The translations under genes and the position numbers were made by a program. 64,000 bases of DNA. Source: Clostridium_AI sp964409685 (lineage in GTDB: Bacteria > Bacillota > Clostridia > Lachnospirales > Lachnospiraceae). The stretch spans positions 124,001 to 188,000 of the forward strand of contig CAYPEJ010000001.1 of assembly GCA_964409685.1 (NCBI GenBank), in the 5' to 3' direction. The notes beneath the pieces are model-generated. The model was not told where the DNA came from, searched no databases, and was given only the letters and a program-made list of their open reading frames with translations. Below, piece after piece: positions 48,801 to 58,700 of this stretch. How positions within the stretch are numbered: position 1 is the stretch's first letter; the number at the start of each line of letters is the position of its first letter.

Positions 48801-49834
48801 GCGTATATAGTGCGGTGTTTATGAAATATGGATTTACTCCAGGCATGGGTGCAACGTGTATTCTTCCAGAAAAACTGGGTGGAAATATTGCAAATGAAAT
48901 GATGTACACAGCGAAAACTTATACAGGAGCAGAGCTAAAGGAAAAAGGTGCTTCTGTTATGGTAATGAAACGTGATGAAATGATGCAAAAAGCAATCTCC
49001 ATCGGCAGAATTATTGCTGAGAAACCAGTAAATTCACTCCGTGTATTAAAGAAAGAGTTAGCAGGTAGAATGCTTGAGAAGTTAGAAGCGGTGTTAGAAA
49101 GTGAAAACTGTATGCATATGCAGACATTTCAAGATCCTGATGTAAAAAAGAAAATTGACAAGTATTACAGTAGCACACTGGGCAATCCAGATAGAAAAGA
49201 AGAAAAGCAAGATAAAAAGAATACAGAAAAACCGAAACCTTTAAATGAACGAACAAAACGGAAACTGTTAATCAAGATTGTGAAGGATATGAAGGAACAG
49301 TTTATTAGCCCAGAAGAAGCAGTCAAGATAGTTCATAAAATTATGGGTGTTACAAGAGAGGGTAAGGGTGAAAATATGAATGAGCGCAGTTACTATGAAC
49401 AGATTTTAAATGAAAATATAGACGAAGAAGTAGCAGTTGATATGATGCTGAAACTCCTACAGGAAGAGGAAAGTGCCAACAGTGAGAAAAAAGTTAAGAA
49501 ACCTGAAATCAAGGAAGAAGTAAGAGAGTACAGAGAACAGGAAAGGAAGGTTTCTAAGACTGAAAAACCATGTATCTCCAAAGAAGTATTAAAAGAGAAG
49601 CTGGAACAAATTTTTGATGAAATCCTTCATTTAGAAGGTGATTATGAAGAGGATATGACGTTTAGTGACATGGGAGTTGACTCTATTAACGGGGTAGAAA
49701 TTGTACGTGATATTAATCGTGCATTTGATCTAAATATTGACACTGTTGTATTGTATGATCATTCTAGTATGGATGCATTAACAGCATATTTATACGAAAA
49801 GATACAAAAGGAGAATCACGATTTTTTTGTATAA
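42866..49834 (+). CDS. Trans-AT PKS 3: end of module 6 and module 7
   Basis: About 2322 residues. ATG 42866 has GGAGG at 42849-42853 (12-base spacing); ATG 42839 is in frame but has only AAAGA. The frame is the same as PKS 2, separated by one TAA. Module 6 remainder: DH (His249 in HQVGNEMVLP, with Asn where HxxxGxxxxP has Gly; Asp417 in HPSLLDGALE), KR (714-910, Tyr860), ACP (Ser1008 in GFNSL). Module 7: KS (1107-1544, Cys1276), an ACP-like insertion without its serine (1596-1672), ECH2 domain (about 1860-2105), four docking-like helices in one chain (2132-2201), ACP (Ser2273 in GVDSING). The protein ends six bases after a T7 run; coding continues in the -1 frame into PKS 4, so the two may be one protein. 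The KR has the D-alcohol Asp (GVNRDSF). Module 7 is the third predicted beta-branching site. Confidence 0.9.
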   Translation: MDNQRVSIWSNKTGWLKSEEEYVEEITKETVQKEKVLPDRKTSWRTYPIALSAKSEDALYEKICDLKKWINKEGKNQTLGNISYTLLACRSHFNIRCAMLVKSLDELEEYLQILCDTHKQSQVSLVQRIYKNGHVKGEELKRLTREVNVISSGSYYNEDEEYHMKNMMVYYVKGADIPFKELFASTSYRKTAMPVYPFSRDVYCISDGLDMEDTTEEKKYPMFDSIEYENDEIVCKKVLSRNDFYIREHQVGNEMVLPGVAYLEMARSALETAKPQITVNYISEVYWLNPIRLKVMSDQYEVYIRLIKSGESEYQFQITSYKEELQLVHGYGSLICNQELEVQEKVDVEYLKSRCTNELSSSDCYEQLEKHGLMLGHAFHTIHSLAGNRKEAVSSLLLPAELSSDFDSYVLHPSLLDGALETVSCLFYDNYGNKASASLPYSVKQVTIYQSIPEECYAYTKESEVQVENAVCYDVLIIGKDGKVCVQVNGFALIHQTEENKLEEALYYRPVWKNVELENICTLPEQIILIDAEKSLLQAFKRDGKNVIEVVRNSDFSQKDNRYQLDIMKQEHFEKLFDVLGRKEDMGILFQTKIAEDGFENQEQYFQPILALARAICAKGLRNVRFLNLTNQLFHPVNQAITSLLQTIHLEYKSFQGKNLAIDLMPENIVGICSTILRDEVPAVCCRYMDGTLSGLTYEEIQTKQEPFEPKTGEVYLVTGGAGGLGYQVAQLFVKKSASVIMTGRSRESAEIRNKVTELNREAGSAEYIASDISSQQDVKDLIQYIKNKYGKIDGIIHAAGVNRDSFIWNKQMEEVKDVFAAKIRGTILLDEMTKDEKMKLFVCFSSIAAVGGCIGQSDYSFANGFMDGYMQHRRALAEKENRSGQSYSINWSLWEDGGMQVDKETKDYFREGMGVTPLSGKTGMNAFMNIINGKETQVVCICGDREKIAGNICMEMKKNTASMTEQSDESIRSFIMEQTTQSMMDILKLRRKDIKGDTELADYGFNSLTFTSLSNDLNQRFEINTFTPASFFELDTVNAICDMLMKQDTSQIQRKMNRNKKSNIEPAPIKKEQKIVMSQPAVKKEQKDAVNVSYQAVHTQSMEQEPIAVIGISGVMPQSENLDEFWNHIKEQDDLITEIPKDRWDWKTYYSEDGVKENTTYSKWGGFMKQVDQFDCRFFGISPKEAELMDPQQRIYMETIYKTIDNAGYKPSDFSGTKTGMFVGVSTMDYYNIMKEAGMPMEAHTSTGISHCVLANRISYLLDIHGPSEPIDTACSSSLIAIHRAVESIHNGDCEMAFAGGVNVILSPMLHIAFGKAGMLSKDGRCKTFDTSADGYVRGEGAGAILLKPLSKAKQDKDHIYAVIKSTAVNHGGKANTLTSPNPNAQAELLYKAYTKAGIHPDEVSYIEAHGTGTSLGDPIEINGLKKAYQMLKDSSRESSNVVNPRCEIGTVKTNIGHLEAAAGIAGILKVILSMEHKTIPGIVHLNHLNPYIKLDGTPFHIIDRTSEWKAPRNAQGEELPRIAGVSSFGFGGANAHIVLEEYTGNNDSNISFEQNLFVLSAKKQESLRLQAKELLDYLQNRVVEEKRPVNVDKAGVQDSRRVLECISRQLSVPVNDIDVFDSLSDYGMDVIQLEKLSDEINREFDTEISCDDLRGQKNVNDIVTMILQREGVKEKGIQADMEGSQEWLSSVAYTLQKGRQAYQERLCILASSLTKLISKLEAYIADKEEAGIYTGSAKELEEKLGSFFDGEVGSRYISDLIKEKNWEKLAQLYVMGFDIEWNLLYEDGIPQRVALPGYIFQNKRVWFRKEDRAEMPKTLDLKDFDRTEPIKKNKSGEAKSNAVDWEQIMADADDSVVTLEMADTNIALIRMQDRQNRNMFSNNLIGGLMKRFKELKGRDDVKAIIVTGYENVFSMGGTQEQLHGIASANSHFTDIPFLYSGLLKADVPVISVIQGHATGGGFLFGLYGDIVMLSEESVYSAVFMKYGFTPGMGATCILPEKLGGNIANEMMYTAKTYTGAELKEKGASVMVMKRDEMMQKAISIGRIIAEKPVNSLRVLKKELAGRMLEKLEAVLESENCMHMQTFQDPDVKKKIDKYYSSTLGNPDRKEEKQDKKNTEKPKPLNERTKRKLLIKIVKDMKEQFISPEEAVKIVHKIMGVTREGKGENMNERSYYEQILNENIDEEVAVDMMLKLLQEEESANSEKKVKKPEIKEEVREYREQERKVSKTEKPCISKEVLKEKLEQIFDEILHLEGDYEEDMTFSDMGVDSINGVEIVRDINRAFDLNIDTVVLYDHSSMDALTAYLYEKIQKENHDFFV
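47650..47880 (+). other. ACP-like insertion without serine in module 7
   Basis: Inside the linker that follows the KS, between LSAKKQESLRLQ and SSVAYTLQKGR, about 110 residues are inserted. They read like a carrier: VLECISRQLSVPVNDIDVFD, then SDYGMDVIQLEKLSDEINRE. The expected Ser of GxDS is Val1632, so no phosphopantetheine arm can be attached. The equivalent linkers of modules 3 and 5 lack the insert. Confidence 0.6.
48450..49180 (+). other. In-cis ECH2 (PksI-type) domain of module 7
   Basis: Third crotonase domain, reading IIVTGYENVFSMGGTQEQL, IQGHATGGGFLFGLYGDIVM and FMKYGFTPGMGATC, ending with MHMQTF. Gln replaces the Lys seen at MGGTKEQL in the other two; I do not know whether that matters. 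Confidence 0.85.
49258..49468 (+). other. Two docking domains fused in one chain
   Basis: LLIKIVKDMKEQFISPEEAV is like the C-terminal dock type, and MNERSYYEQILNENIDEEVA like the N-terminal type; each is followed by a short hydrophobic helix end. Such helix pairs normally sit at the end of one PKS protein and the start of the next, as at 32940-33120. Here both lie between ECH and ACP in a single frame. An internal ATG (49376) has AAGGGTG five bases upstream. Confidence 0.6.
49822..49834 (+). other. T7 slippery heptamer at the PKS 3/PKS 4 frame change
   Basis: Zero-frame codons are GAT TTT TTT GTA TAA, so T49822-T49828 forms X_XXY_YYZ (T_TTT_TTT) in the correct phase for a -1 slip, with the stop two codons later. 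After the slip the frame continues through a charged linker into the KS of PKS 4 without a stop. Alternatives are a one-base homopolymer change in the strain or a sequencing error. Confidence 0.6.
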
Positions 49835-50040
49835 ACGCCTTAGAGCAATCTGAGGCAGATGTAACTAAGAAAGAAGAGAGCCTTGAAACAAGGGAGCTAG
49901 ATGAACAGAATGCTGAAAAAGTACTGGTTGTAACCAATCGAGCGAATAGAAAAAAGATAGCTAAGCGTAAGATAAAGGATATAAAAGAAAAACAGGTACT
50001 ATTTAAAGATTGCAAAGAAGCGTTACTAGTAGAGCCAAAG

Positions 50041-52707
50041 ATGGCACCAAAAGAATCAGATATAAAGGATACAGATATTGCAGTCATAGGTATTTCACTT
50101 CGTTATCCAGAATCAGATAACATAGATGATTTCTGGACTAACATTTCTCAGCAGAAAAAGATGACGGATGTAATACCAAGTGACCGCTGGGATTATAAGG
50201 CGTATTACGATGAAGATATTACAAATGAGGAAACGTCTAATAGTATCTATGGAGGATTTTTAAAAGACATAGATAAGTTTGATGCCAGATTCTTTCATAT
50301 ATCACCAGCTGAGGCAGAACTTATGGATCCGCAGCAGAGAATACTATTACAGGAGGCATGGAAAGCAGTTGAAGATGCTGGTTACAGTGAAAGTGAAATC
50401 GCTGGGAAGCGATGTGGCGTGTATATGGGAGTAACGCACGGTGATTATGAAAAAGTAGTAGAGAAGAGCGGCTTGAAGAATTCAAAATATGCCTTTACTG
50501 GTTTGAATCCATTTATGTTCACTGGGAGAATTGCTTATCAGATGAATATAACAGGACCAAATATGTGTATTGATACAGCATGTTCCTCATCACTGGTAGC
50601 GATTAGTACAGCATGTCAGAGTATTGTGGATGGGGAATGTGAGTTAGCATTAGCCGGTGGAATACGACTTATGTTAACACCAGATTTACAGATACAAACG
50701 AGCAATATTGGAATTTTGGCATCTGACGGAAAAGTCAGAAGTTTTGATAAAAATGCAGATGGTCTTGTATTAAGTGAAGGGGTTGGAGTGCTGGTTTTAA
50801 AACCATTAAAGCAGGCCATGAAAGACAGAAATCAGATTTATGGTGTCATTAAGGGATGGGGAGTAAATCAGGATGGAAAATCCAATGGCATTACTTCACC
50901 AAATACACAAGCAGAAATTAATTTATTACAGTCTGTATATAGAAAATTTGATATTAATCCAGAAAATATCAGCTACGTAGAAGCCAATGGTACAGCAAGT
51001 GAGTTAAGTGATGCTATGGAAATAAATGCTTTAACAGAAGTATACAGACAATATACAAAGAAAAAGCAGTTTTGTTATATCGGATGCTGCAAGGCAAATA
51101 TGGGAAATGCGACTATGGCATCAGGAGTTGGAGGTATCATCAAGGTACTACAGTCGATGAAGCATGAAGTAATTCCTGCACTTAATAATTTTGAGGAAGA
51201 AAATACTCATATCCATTTGGAGGATACGCCATTTATTGCAAATAAGGAAAATGTGGACTGGAAGCAGAAAGAAGTACCTAGAATGGCAACTGTCAGCTGC
51301 TTTGGACTCAGTGGAACCAATGCACATATTGTTTTGCAGGAAGCACCAGCAATTCCTAAGCATAAGAGTAATTCAAACGAGAAATACCTTATTTTACTTT
51401 CAGGAAAAACAAAAGATGCGTTAGCACAGAGAATATGTGATTTAATCCAATGGTTGAAAGTAGAAAATTTAGATGCTACAATAAACGATATAGCATTTAC
51501 GTTATTAAAAGGCCGTAGTCATTATAAATACCGCCTTGCTGTGATAGCAGGAAGCAAAAGTGAGTTAGAAGAAGCATTAGAATCTGCAGTTATGAGAAAA
51601 GAAGCAGAAAATATTATTTATCAGTCAGAACAAATGTCGATAGCAAAAAAAGGAATAACTGAATACGAAGATAAAATGAACGCATTAGAAGAATTAAATG
51701 TATGGGATTTGAAAGCATTGAAAGAAGCGGCAGTTTGTTATGTAAATGGTTGCAGCATAGAAGGTAAAATGTCTGAAATAAATAAAGATGCTGTAATTGT
51801 ACATATGCCTTCGTATCCATTTGAAAAGAACAGATATTGGGTAAATGACGTGAAAACATGGAATGACAATATGGTTACCAAAAAGGTTTCACCACTGATT
51901 CAGGAAAATGTTTCAACCTTAATGGAACAAAAATATTTGAGTAGATTTACTGGCCACGAATATTATATGGAAGAACACAGAATTTATGGTCAGAAAGTTC
52001 TTCCGGGTATGTTCTATTTAGAAATGGCACTGGAAGCGGTAAGTGCAGCAGCGGGAGAACGTGTGACAGGATTGTCAGATATTATGTGGTACGCACCAGT
52101 TGTAGCAGGCAGTCAGGCGAAAGAAGTAATTACAGGAATAATCCCATCTGACAGCCAGATTGATATTGAAATTTACAACATGGATGCTGGAGAGAAAAAC
52201 CTAAATTTTATTGCGACAATTGATATGGAAAAGGAAATTGAAATACAAGATAAAATTCAGACCGAGGATCTGATTAGCAGATGCAAAGAAACCATACCTG
52301 GAGCAGAGTACTACAAACGATTCCAAAGTGAAGAACTCTTTATTGGAGAAAAATTTCATTCTATTCAGGCTCTTTATCGAAATGAAGATGAAGCAGTTTC
52401 AGAAATTAAGCTGTCAGACAGTATTACAGATACACAGGAGGATTACAAGATTCATCCAGTATTACTAAATAGTGCAGTTGAAACACTGATTTCGTTGATC
52501 AATGAAGAGAATAAGGTGTATATGCCTCTTGCAGTGAAAGACTTTTTAATTCTTTCCGAGTCTCAAAACACTAGATATGCCTATATACAACGAAAAAGTG
52601 AAGTAAACCAGATGCATAAATTTGATATGTACCTGTTAGATGCACAAGGAAATATTGTTGTTTATATTAATGAGATTGTAATAAAAGAAACACCGAAAGA
52701 ATTCTAA
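50041..52707 (+). CDS. Trans-AT PKS 4: non-elongating KS and DH-like isomerase
   Basis: 888 residues from ATG 50041. That ATG has no clear ribosome site, and the frame is open upstream to 49768 with a charged linker, so the real product is probably a fusion with PKS 3 through the T7 site. KS (10-440): Cys181 in DTACSSS is kept, but the two His motifs read EANGTASELS (Asn316) and ANMGNATMAS (Asn356), so both catalytic His are gone. This is a KS0 that can pass but not extend a chain. DH-like domain (about 635-880): His646 in HRIYGQKVLP is kept, but the Asp motif is HPVLLNSAVE with Asn810. Asp to Asn is known in enoyl-isomerase (double-bond shift) and pyran-synthase relatives of DH. The ACP for this module is at the start of PKS 5. 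Confidence 0.85.
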   Translation: MAPKESDIKDTDIAVIGISLRYPESDNIDDFWTNISQQKKMTDVIPSDRWDYKAYYDEDITNEETSNSIYGGFLKDIDKFDARFFHISPAEAELMDPQQRILLQEAWKAVEDAGYSESEIAGKRCGVYMGVTHGDYEKVVEKSGLKNSKYAFTGLNPFMFTGRIAYQMNITGPNMCIDTACSSSLVAISTACQSIVDGECELALAGGIRLMLTPDLQIQTSNIGILASDGKVRSFDKNADGLVLSEGVGVLVLKPLKQAMKDRNQIYGVIKGWGVNQDGKSNGITSPNTQAEINLLQSVYRKFDINPENISYVEANGTASELSDAMEINALTEVYRQYTKKKQFCYIGCCKANMGNATMASGVGGIIKVLQSMKHEVIPALNNFEEENTHIHLEDTPFIANKENVDWKQKEVPRMATVSCFGLSGTNAHIVLQEAPAIPKHKSNSNEKYLILLSGKTKDALAQRICDLIQWLKVENLDATINDIAFTLLKGRSHYKYRLAVIAGSKSELEEALESAVMRKEAENIIYQSEQMSIAKKGITEYEDKMNALEELNVWDLKALKEAAVCYVNGCSIEGKMSEINKDAVIVHMPSYPFEKNRYWVNDVKTWNDNMVTKKVSPLIQENVSTLMEQKYLSRFTGHEYYMEEHRIYGQKVLPGMFYLEMALEAVSAAAGERVTGLSDIMWYAPVVAGSQAKEVITGIIPSDSQIDIEIYNMDAGEKNLNFIATIDMEKEIEIQDKIQTEDLISRCKETIPGAEYYKRFQSEELFIGEKFHSIQALYRNEDEAVSEIKLSDSITDTQEDYKIHPVLLNSAVETLISLINEENKVYMPLAVKDFLILSESQNTRYAYIQRKSEVNQMHKFDMYLLDAQGNIVVYINEIVIKETPKEF

Positions 52708-52741
52708 TTGATTCTGTAAGGTTAAATAGGAGAAGTGTATT

Positions 52742-55700
52742 ATGGAAACTAATAATTTACTATATAAGACGAAAGAGTATTTTAAAGAATTAATATCAAA
52801 ATATGCGAAAATACCTGCAGATGCGATTGATTCTGAAGAGGAACTTGAAACATATGGAATTGATTCATTGATGATTATCAATCTCAATAAAGAAATGGAA
52901 TCTGTCTTTGGAAATGTTTCTCGTACTCTGTTTTTTGAGTACAAGAACATTGATGAGCTGGCAAATTATTTTGTACATAATTATACTGAAAAACTGGAAG
53001 TGTTTTTAGGCGGACAGCAAGGCGTTGTGGGGGAGAACGCAAATATTGAAAAGAAGAGCTATAGGCAGATGCATAATTTCAAAGTACGTAATATGATTCC
53101 TTTATTGAACCAAGAATCAAAGAGCAGTCACAAAGAAGAAATTGCGATTATCGGAATTAGCGGAAAATATCCTATGGCAGGAGACTTAAGTACATTCTGG
53201 AATAATTTAAAGGATGGAAGAGACTGCATCACAGAGGTTCCAAAAGACCGCTGGGATGTGGAAGAAATGTATGATCCAGATAAGACAAAGCGGGATAAAA
53301 TATATACAAAATGGGGCGGCTTTTTGGATGATGTAGATAAATTTGATGCTAGTTTCTTTAACTTAACACCAAGAGAGGCTAATACTATTGATCCTCAGGA
53401 ACGCCTATTCCTTGAGAATGCCTGGAAGGTATTTGAGGATGCAGGATACCCTAAATCAAAGCTTAATAATCGTAAAATTGGCGTATTTGCTGGCGTTATG
53501 TTTGGACAGTATCAGATATTTGGAAAGGAAATTGGGGAAAAAGATTTAGTTCCAACTTCGTCCTATGCATCCGTTGCAAACAGGGTTTCTTATTATTTTA
53601 ATCTGACAGGACCAAGTTTAGCTGTTGATACAATGTGTTCTTCCTCTTTGTCATCGATTCATCTGGCATGTGAAAGTATTCTAAATGGTGAAAGTGAGAT
53701 GGCACTTGCCGGCGGGGTAAGTGTATCGATTCATCCTTTAAAATACAGAATTTTAAGTCAGCAGAGATTTGCTTCTAGTGAAGGAAAATGCCGTGCATTT
53801 GGAGAAGGTGGCGATGGATATGTATCAGGGGAAGGGGTAGGAGCAGTTTTGTTAAAACCTCTTTCCAAGGCAAAAGAAGATGGAGATTATATCTATGCCG
53901 TTATTAAAGGTTCTGCTATGAATCATGGGGGAAAGACAAATGGTTACTCCGTACCAAATCCCAATGCGCAAGAGAACCTTATAAAAGAAGTGTTAAAGAA
54001 AACAGAAATTAATCCAGAAACAATTAGTTATTTAGAAGCACACGGAACAGGAACTTCATTAGGAGATCCAATTGAAATAACAGGTCTTACAAAGGCGTAC
54101 GGAAGTTTCATGGATAAAAAATCATACTGCCCAATTGGTTCGGTGAAATCGAATATTGGGCATACGGAAGGGGCAGCAGGAATTGCGGCAGTAACAAAAG
54201 TTGTTCTTATGATGCAGCATAAGAAACTAGTGCCATCCCTGAATTCGGATGTATTGAATTCTAATATTCAATTTAAGGATACCCCTTTTTATGTACAGCA
54301 TGATTATGAAGACTGGAATTGCCCAAAGGTAGCTGAAAACGGCAGGATGAAAGAGTATCCAAGAAGAGCTGGAGTTAGCGCATTTGGAGCTGGAGGAACT
54401 AATGTACATATTATTCTGGAGGAATATAAAAATAAGCAGCATGTAAGTGATATGGGCTTTGAAGAAAATATTTTCATGCTGTCAGCAAAGAACGAAGAAC
54501 GTCTTCAGGCCTATGCCAAAAAGGTTCTTCAATTTATAAAAACAGAAGGAGAAACAAAATCTATTGCGGATATACTTTTTTCTTTCCAAAACTGCAAGGA
54601 ACCACTAGAAGAAAGACTTGCATTCACAGCAAAGAATATTAGTGAAATTGAAGCAGGGTTACAGAGTTTTTTAAATGGAGACAGTTCAGAAAAAATCATA
54701 CATAAAAATGTGTTAGACTTTAAGAAAAAAGTTATGGAATATAGCAGTGATATGATAGACGGACTCTTAAAAGAGCGTCGTTTACAGGAAATTGCGAAAC
54801 TTTGGTGTGAAGGCGTAAAAATCAATACAGCCAGTCTGTGGAAAGTACGTCCTAATAAGGTGACGTTGCCGGAGTATCCATTTTTAAGAGAGAGACACTG
54901 GGTAACGGTTAAAAAGAATACAGAAAATGCATTGGAAACCCTCCATCCATTGGTAGATAAAAATATTTCAACCATTCACGAAGCATGTTTTGCTAAAACA
55001 TTTAAGAATGAAAAAGTAATACGGGAGCATATCGTATTTGGAAATATTCTGGTTCCAGGAAGTGCACAGGTAGAAATGATTCGTGCAGCAGCTCAGGAAG
55101 CTATGGGGAAAACGGTACATACCATAAAGAACATGTGCTGGCTGTATCCAATTACAGTGGAAGGCGAAAAAGAAGTTAAAATCAGCTTTCAGCCTGATGA
55201 AGAAGATGTTAAAGTTATTGTGAAAGACATGAAAGAAAATGTTGTCTTTTCTAGTGGAAGAATCGATTATCAGGAGCCAGAGGAAGAACAAATTACAATG
55301 GATCATGAAATTGCAAATGTAAAGGAAAATGCAATTCATATTATGTATAAGAACGAAATTGATGATCTATTTGAAGAAGCAGGGTTTGGTTATGGCACAG
55401 GATATCAGATCATGCATACATTGTGGTGTGGTGAATGGGAAGCAGTTGCCGAACTAAAGGTAAGTGAGGATTTTAAGAATGACGGATATTATCTCCATCC
55501 TTGTATTGCGGATGCTGCATTCCGGGTAGCACTGGGGATAGACGTACAGCTTCGCCATAACATGAAGTTGCGAGTACCATTTTCCTGCGATCAGATAACC
55601 TGCTATGCTCCAATAGAATCGGACTGTACCGTATATGTTAAGATAGAGGAGGAGTCCAGGAACGTATCTCGTGAGTCTATGCTTTGCGATGTCTATATTT

Positions 55701-58700
55701 TAAATAAAGAAGGCAGATGCTTGGCAGAATTTTTAGGTTTTAATGGACGTGCATTAAAAAAGAGCACCAGTCAGAACCCGGTTTATTATTATAAACCATT
55801 TTATCAGAAGGCTGTTCTCAATGAGAAAAGAAACAGTTTTGGAAAGTGCCTTGTTTTAGGACAACAGCAGGGGGAACTGCCATTTGTAAATAAATCAAAT
55901 ACAGATTATGTAGCATTTACAGATAGAACGAAGGACTCCTATCTGCAGCTGCTGAGGCAGTATCAAAGTGATGAACTAACGGATATCATTCTTGTATTAG
56001 CAGACGACGTAATAGAGAGTCCATATAATAAGACCGCGGTGGAAGATGATGTTGAAACTGGATTCTATCAGATGTGGTATTTGTTTCAAGCAATATGTGA
56101 AGTGCTGCCGGAGAAGGAACTAATTATTACGGTACTCCTAAAGAACCAGGCTAACCAAATGAATATTCATGAAATGATAGCAGGATTTGCAGTGTCTATG
56201 TTGAATATTAACCATCATGTTCATTTCCGCATAATGAAAAATGGAACAGAGTCAGACTGGACGTTATTAGGAACAGAATTTAATAACATTTATGTACAAA
56301 AGGAAAATGGGAACCTAACGGAATATCTCATTACAGAAAACGAGATATTGGAAAAAGGTTATCAGAATATCAGCCCTTCTAGAACAGATAAGAAGCTGTT
56401 GAAAAAGGAAGGTATCTATCTGATAACAGGAGCACTCGGTGGGGTCGGTACTATTTTACTTAACTATCTGGCAGAAACATATCAGGCATCCTTGATACTG
56501 GTTGGCAGATCGGAACTGAATGAGGAAAAACAAAAGAAGATAAGTGAATTAGAGAAGGCTGGAAGCAAAGTAAGATATTATCAGGCAGATGTTTCGGATA
56601 TTAAGAGCATGGAAGCCGTATTAGAAGATAGTGAAAAGTATTTTGGTGCAGTAAATGGTGTTTTCCATCTTGCTGGTTCTATACATGAAATTAGTGTTTT
56701 AGAAGCAGAGAAAGCAGACTACGATGGTATGTTAAATCCGAAGGTTAGCGGAACCTTATGTTTGGACTGGATTACGAGAAAGAAACCACTGGACTTTTTT
56801 AGCGTATTTTCTTCTGTATCTACAGCTATTGGTGATTATGGTATTGGAGCATATGCAGCAGGAAATGCATTTTTAAATCATTTTGCAATGGTACGTAATG
56901 AATCTGTTAAGTCAGGTGAACGCTTTGGTGTGACCGTGGCTATGAACTGGCCGTTGTGGGAGAGCAAAGGCATGTTCTTGCCAGATTCCGTAAAAGCAGT
57001 TTACGAAAATTACGCTGGAATGACTGCTATGACACAGATTGAAGGCTGCCAGGCAATCGAAGATGCGCTGGGTATGAATGAGAGCGTTATCTATTGCATT
57101 ACGGGAAATAAAAGAAAAATAGATAAAGTATTAAAAGCAGAATCAACAATAGAATCTATACAGGAAAATATAGTGGAAAAAGCAGTTGGGGTTTTGGAAG
57201 AGCAAGACAGTCCGAAGAAATCAGGAAATGCAAGTTATTTGAAAGAGGTATGTCAGTATCTGAGAAATATGCTGGCAGAAACCATTGATATGCCTGCTGA
57301 AAAAATAAAAATGAATACAGAATTTGATATCTTAGGCATTGATTCTATTATGATTATGGAATTGAATGAAAAGCTGGAAAAAGAATTTCCAAAACTTCCA
57401 AAGACATTATTTTTTGAATATAAAACAGTTGAAACGCTAGCACAGTATTTTATAGAAAAATATCCAGACCTCATTGAGAAAAAGTTTGGAAAGAAAATTG
57501 AGCAGATGGCAGCTAATTATGCAGAACCAGCAATGCCACATAAGTCAGTAGAAAAGAACTTTACACCAGTAAGAATGAAATCAAGTACAAAAAGTAGCAA
57601 AAAACAAAGAAGCGATATTGCCATCATTGGTGTGAGTGGAATTTATCCGGAAGCCAAGGATTTGGATGAACTATGGGAAAATTTATGCAATAAGAAGGAC
57701 TGTATTCAAGTAATTCCTGAGGAGAGATGGGATTATAAAAAGTACTATGACCCTCAAAAAGGAAAACGAGGAAAAATATACGCTAAGTGGGGTGGATTTA
57801 TACCAGATGTGGATAAGTTTGATGCATCTTTCTTTAACATGGCACCTCGCGAAGCAGAATTAATGGATCCTCAGGAAAGAATGTTTATTGAAACAGTATG
57901 GCATGCGATGGAAGATGCAGGTTATAACAAACAGCAATTAAAAGATAAAAGTGTGGGTGTATTTGCGTCTGGAATGTACAGTCAGTATGAAGCATTTGGT
58001 GTAGAGGAAACTCTAAAAGGAAACCCACTTGCAACCACATCCTTCTTATCTTCCATAGCGAATCGTGTTTCTTACTTATGTGATTTTCATGGACCAAGTG
58101 TTGGATTGGATACCGCATGTTCTTCTTCTTTAGAAGCAATACGTCTGGCTTGTCAGAATATCTGGGAAGGAAGCTGTGATATGGCAGTGGCAGGAGGCGT
58201 GAATCTAAGCATTCATCCGAGCAAATATCTTTTCTTGTGTCAATCAACCTTCTTATCAAGCGAGGGCAAATGCAGAAGCTTTGGAGAAGGTGGAGACGGC
58301 TATGTTCCAGGAGAAGGTGTTGGAGCATTGATTTTGAAAGAGTATGATCAGGCAGTAAAAGAGGGGGATCATATTTACGGTATCATTAAAGGGATTGCGA
58401 CAAATCATGGTGGACATACAAATGGATATTCCGTACCTAGTCCAGTAGCACAAAGCCAGGTTATTAAGGCGGCACTGGAAAATGCCAATATTGAGGCTGA
58501 TACAGTCAGTTGTATTGAAGCACATGGAACGGGTACCGCGTTAGGAGATCCAATTGAGATTGAAGGAATTAAAAAAGGTTATGCGCCAGATGGAGTGATA
58601 CCATGTTCTGTTGGGTCAATTAAATCGAATGTAGGACATCTAGAAGCAGCCGCTGGGGTTGCAGCTGTTACAAAAGTTCTGCTTGAGATGAAACATAAGA

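Noticed and set aside
49376..49834. Independent small gene starting at the internal ATG 49376
   Set aside because: It is in frame within the PKS 3 protein, which is open on both sides; kept as a possible internal start only.
54529..54975. 148-codon open frame on the minus strand
   Set aside because: Antisense to the module 9 linker; the plus strand is a continuous PKS frame here.
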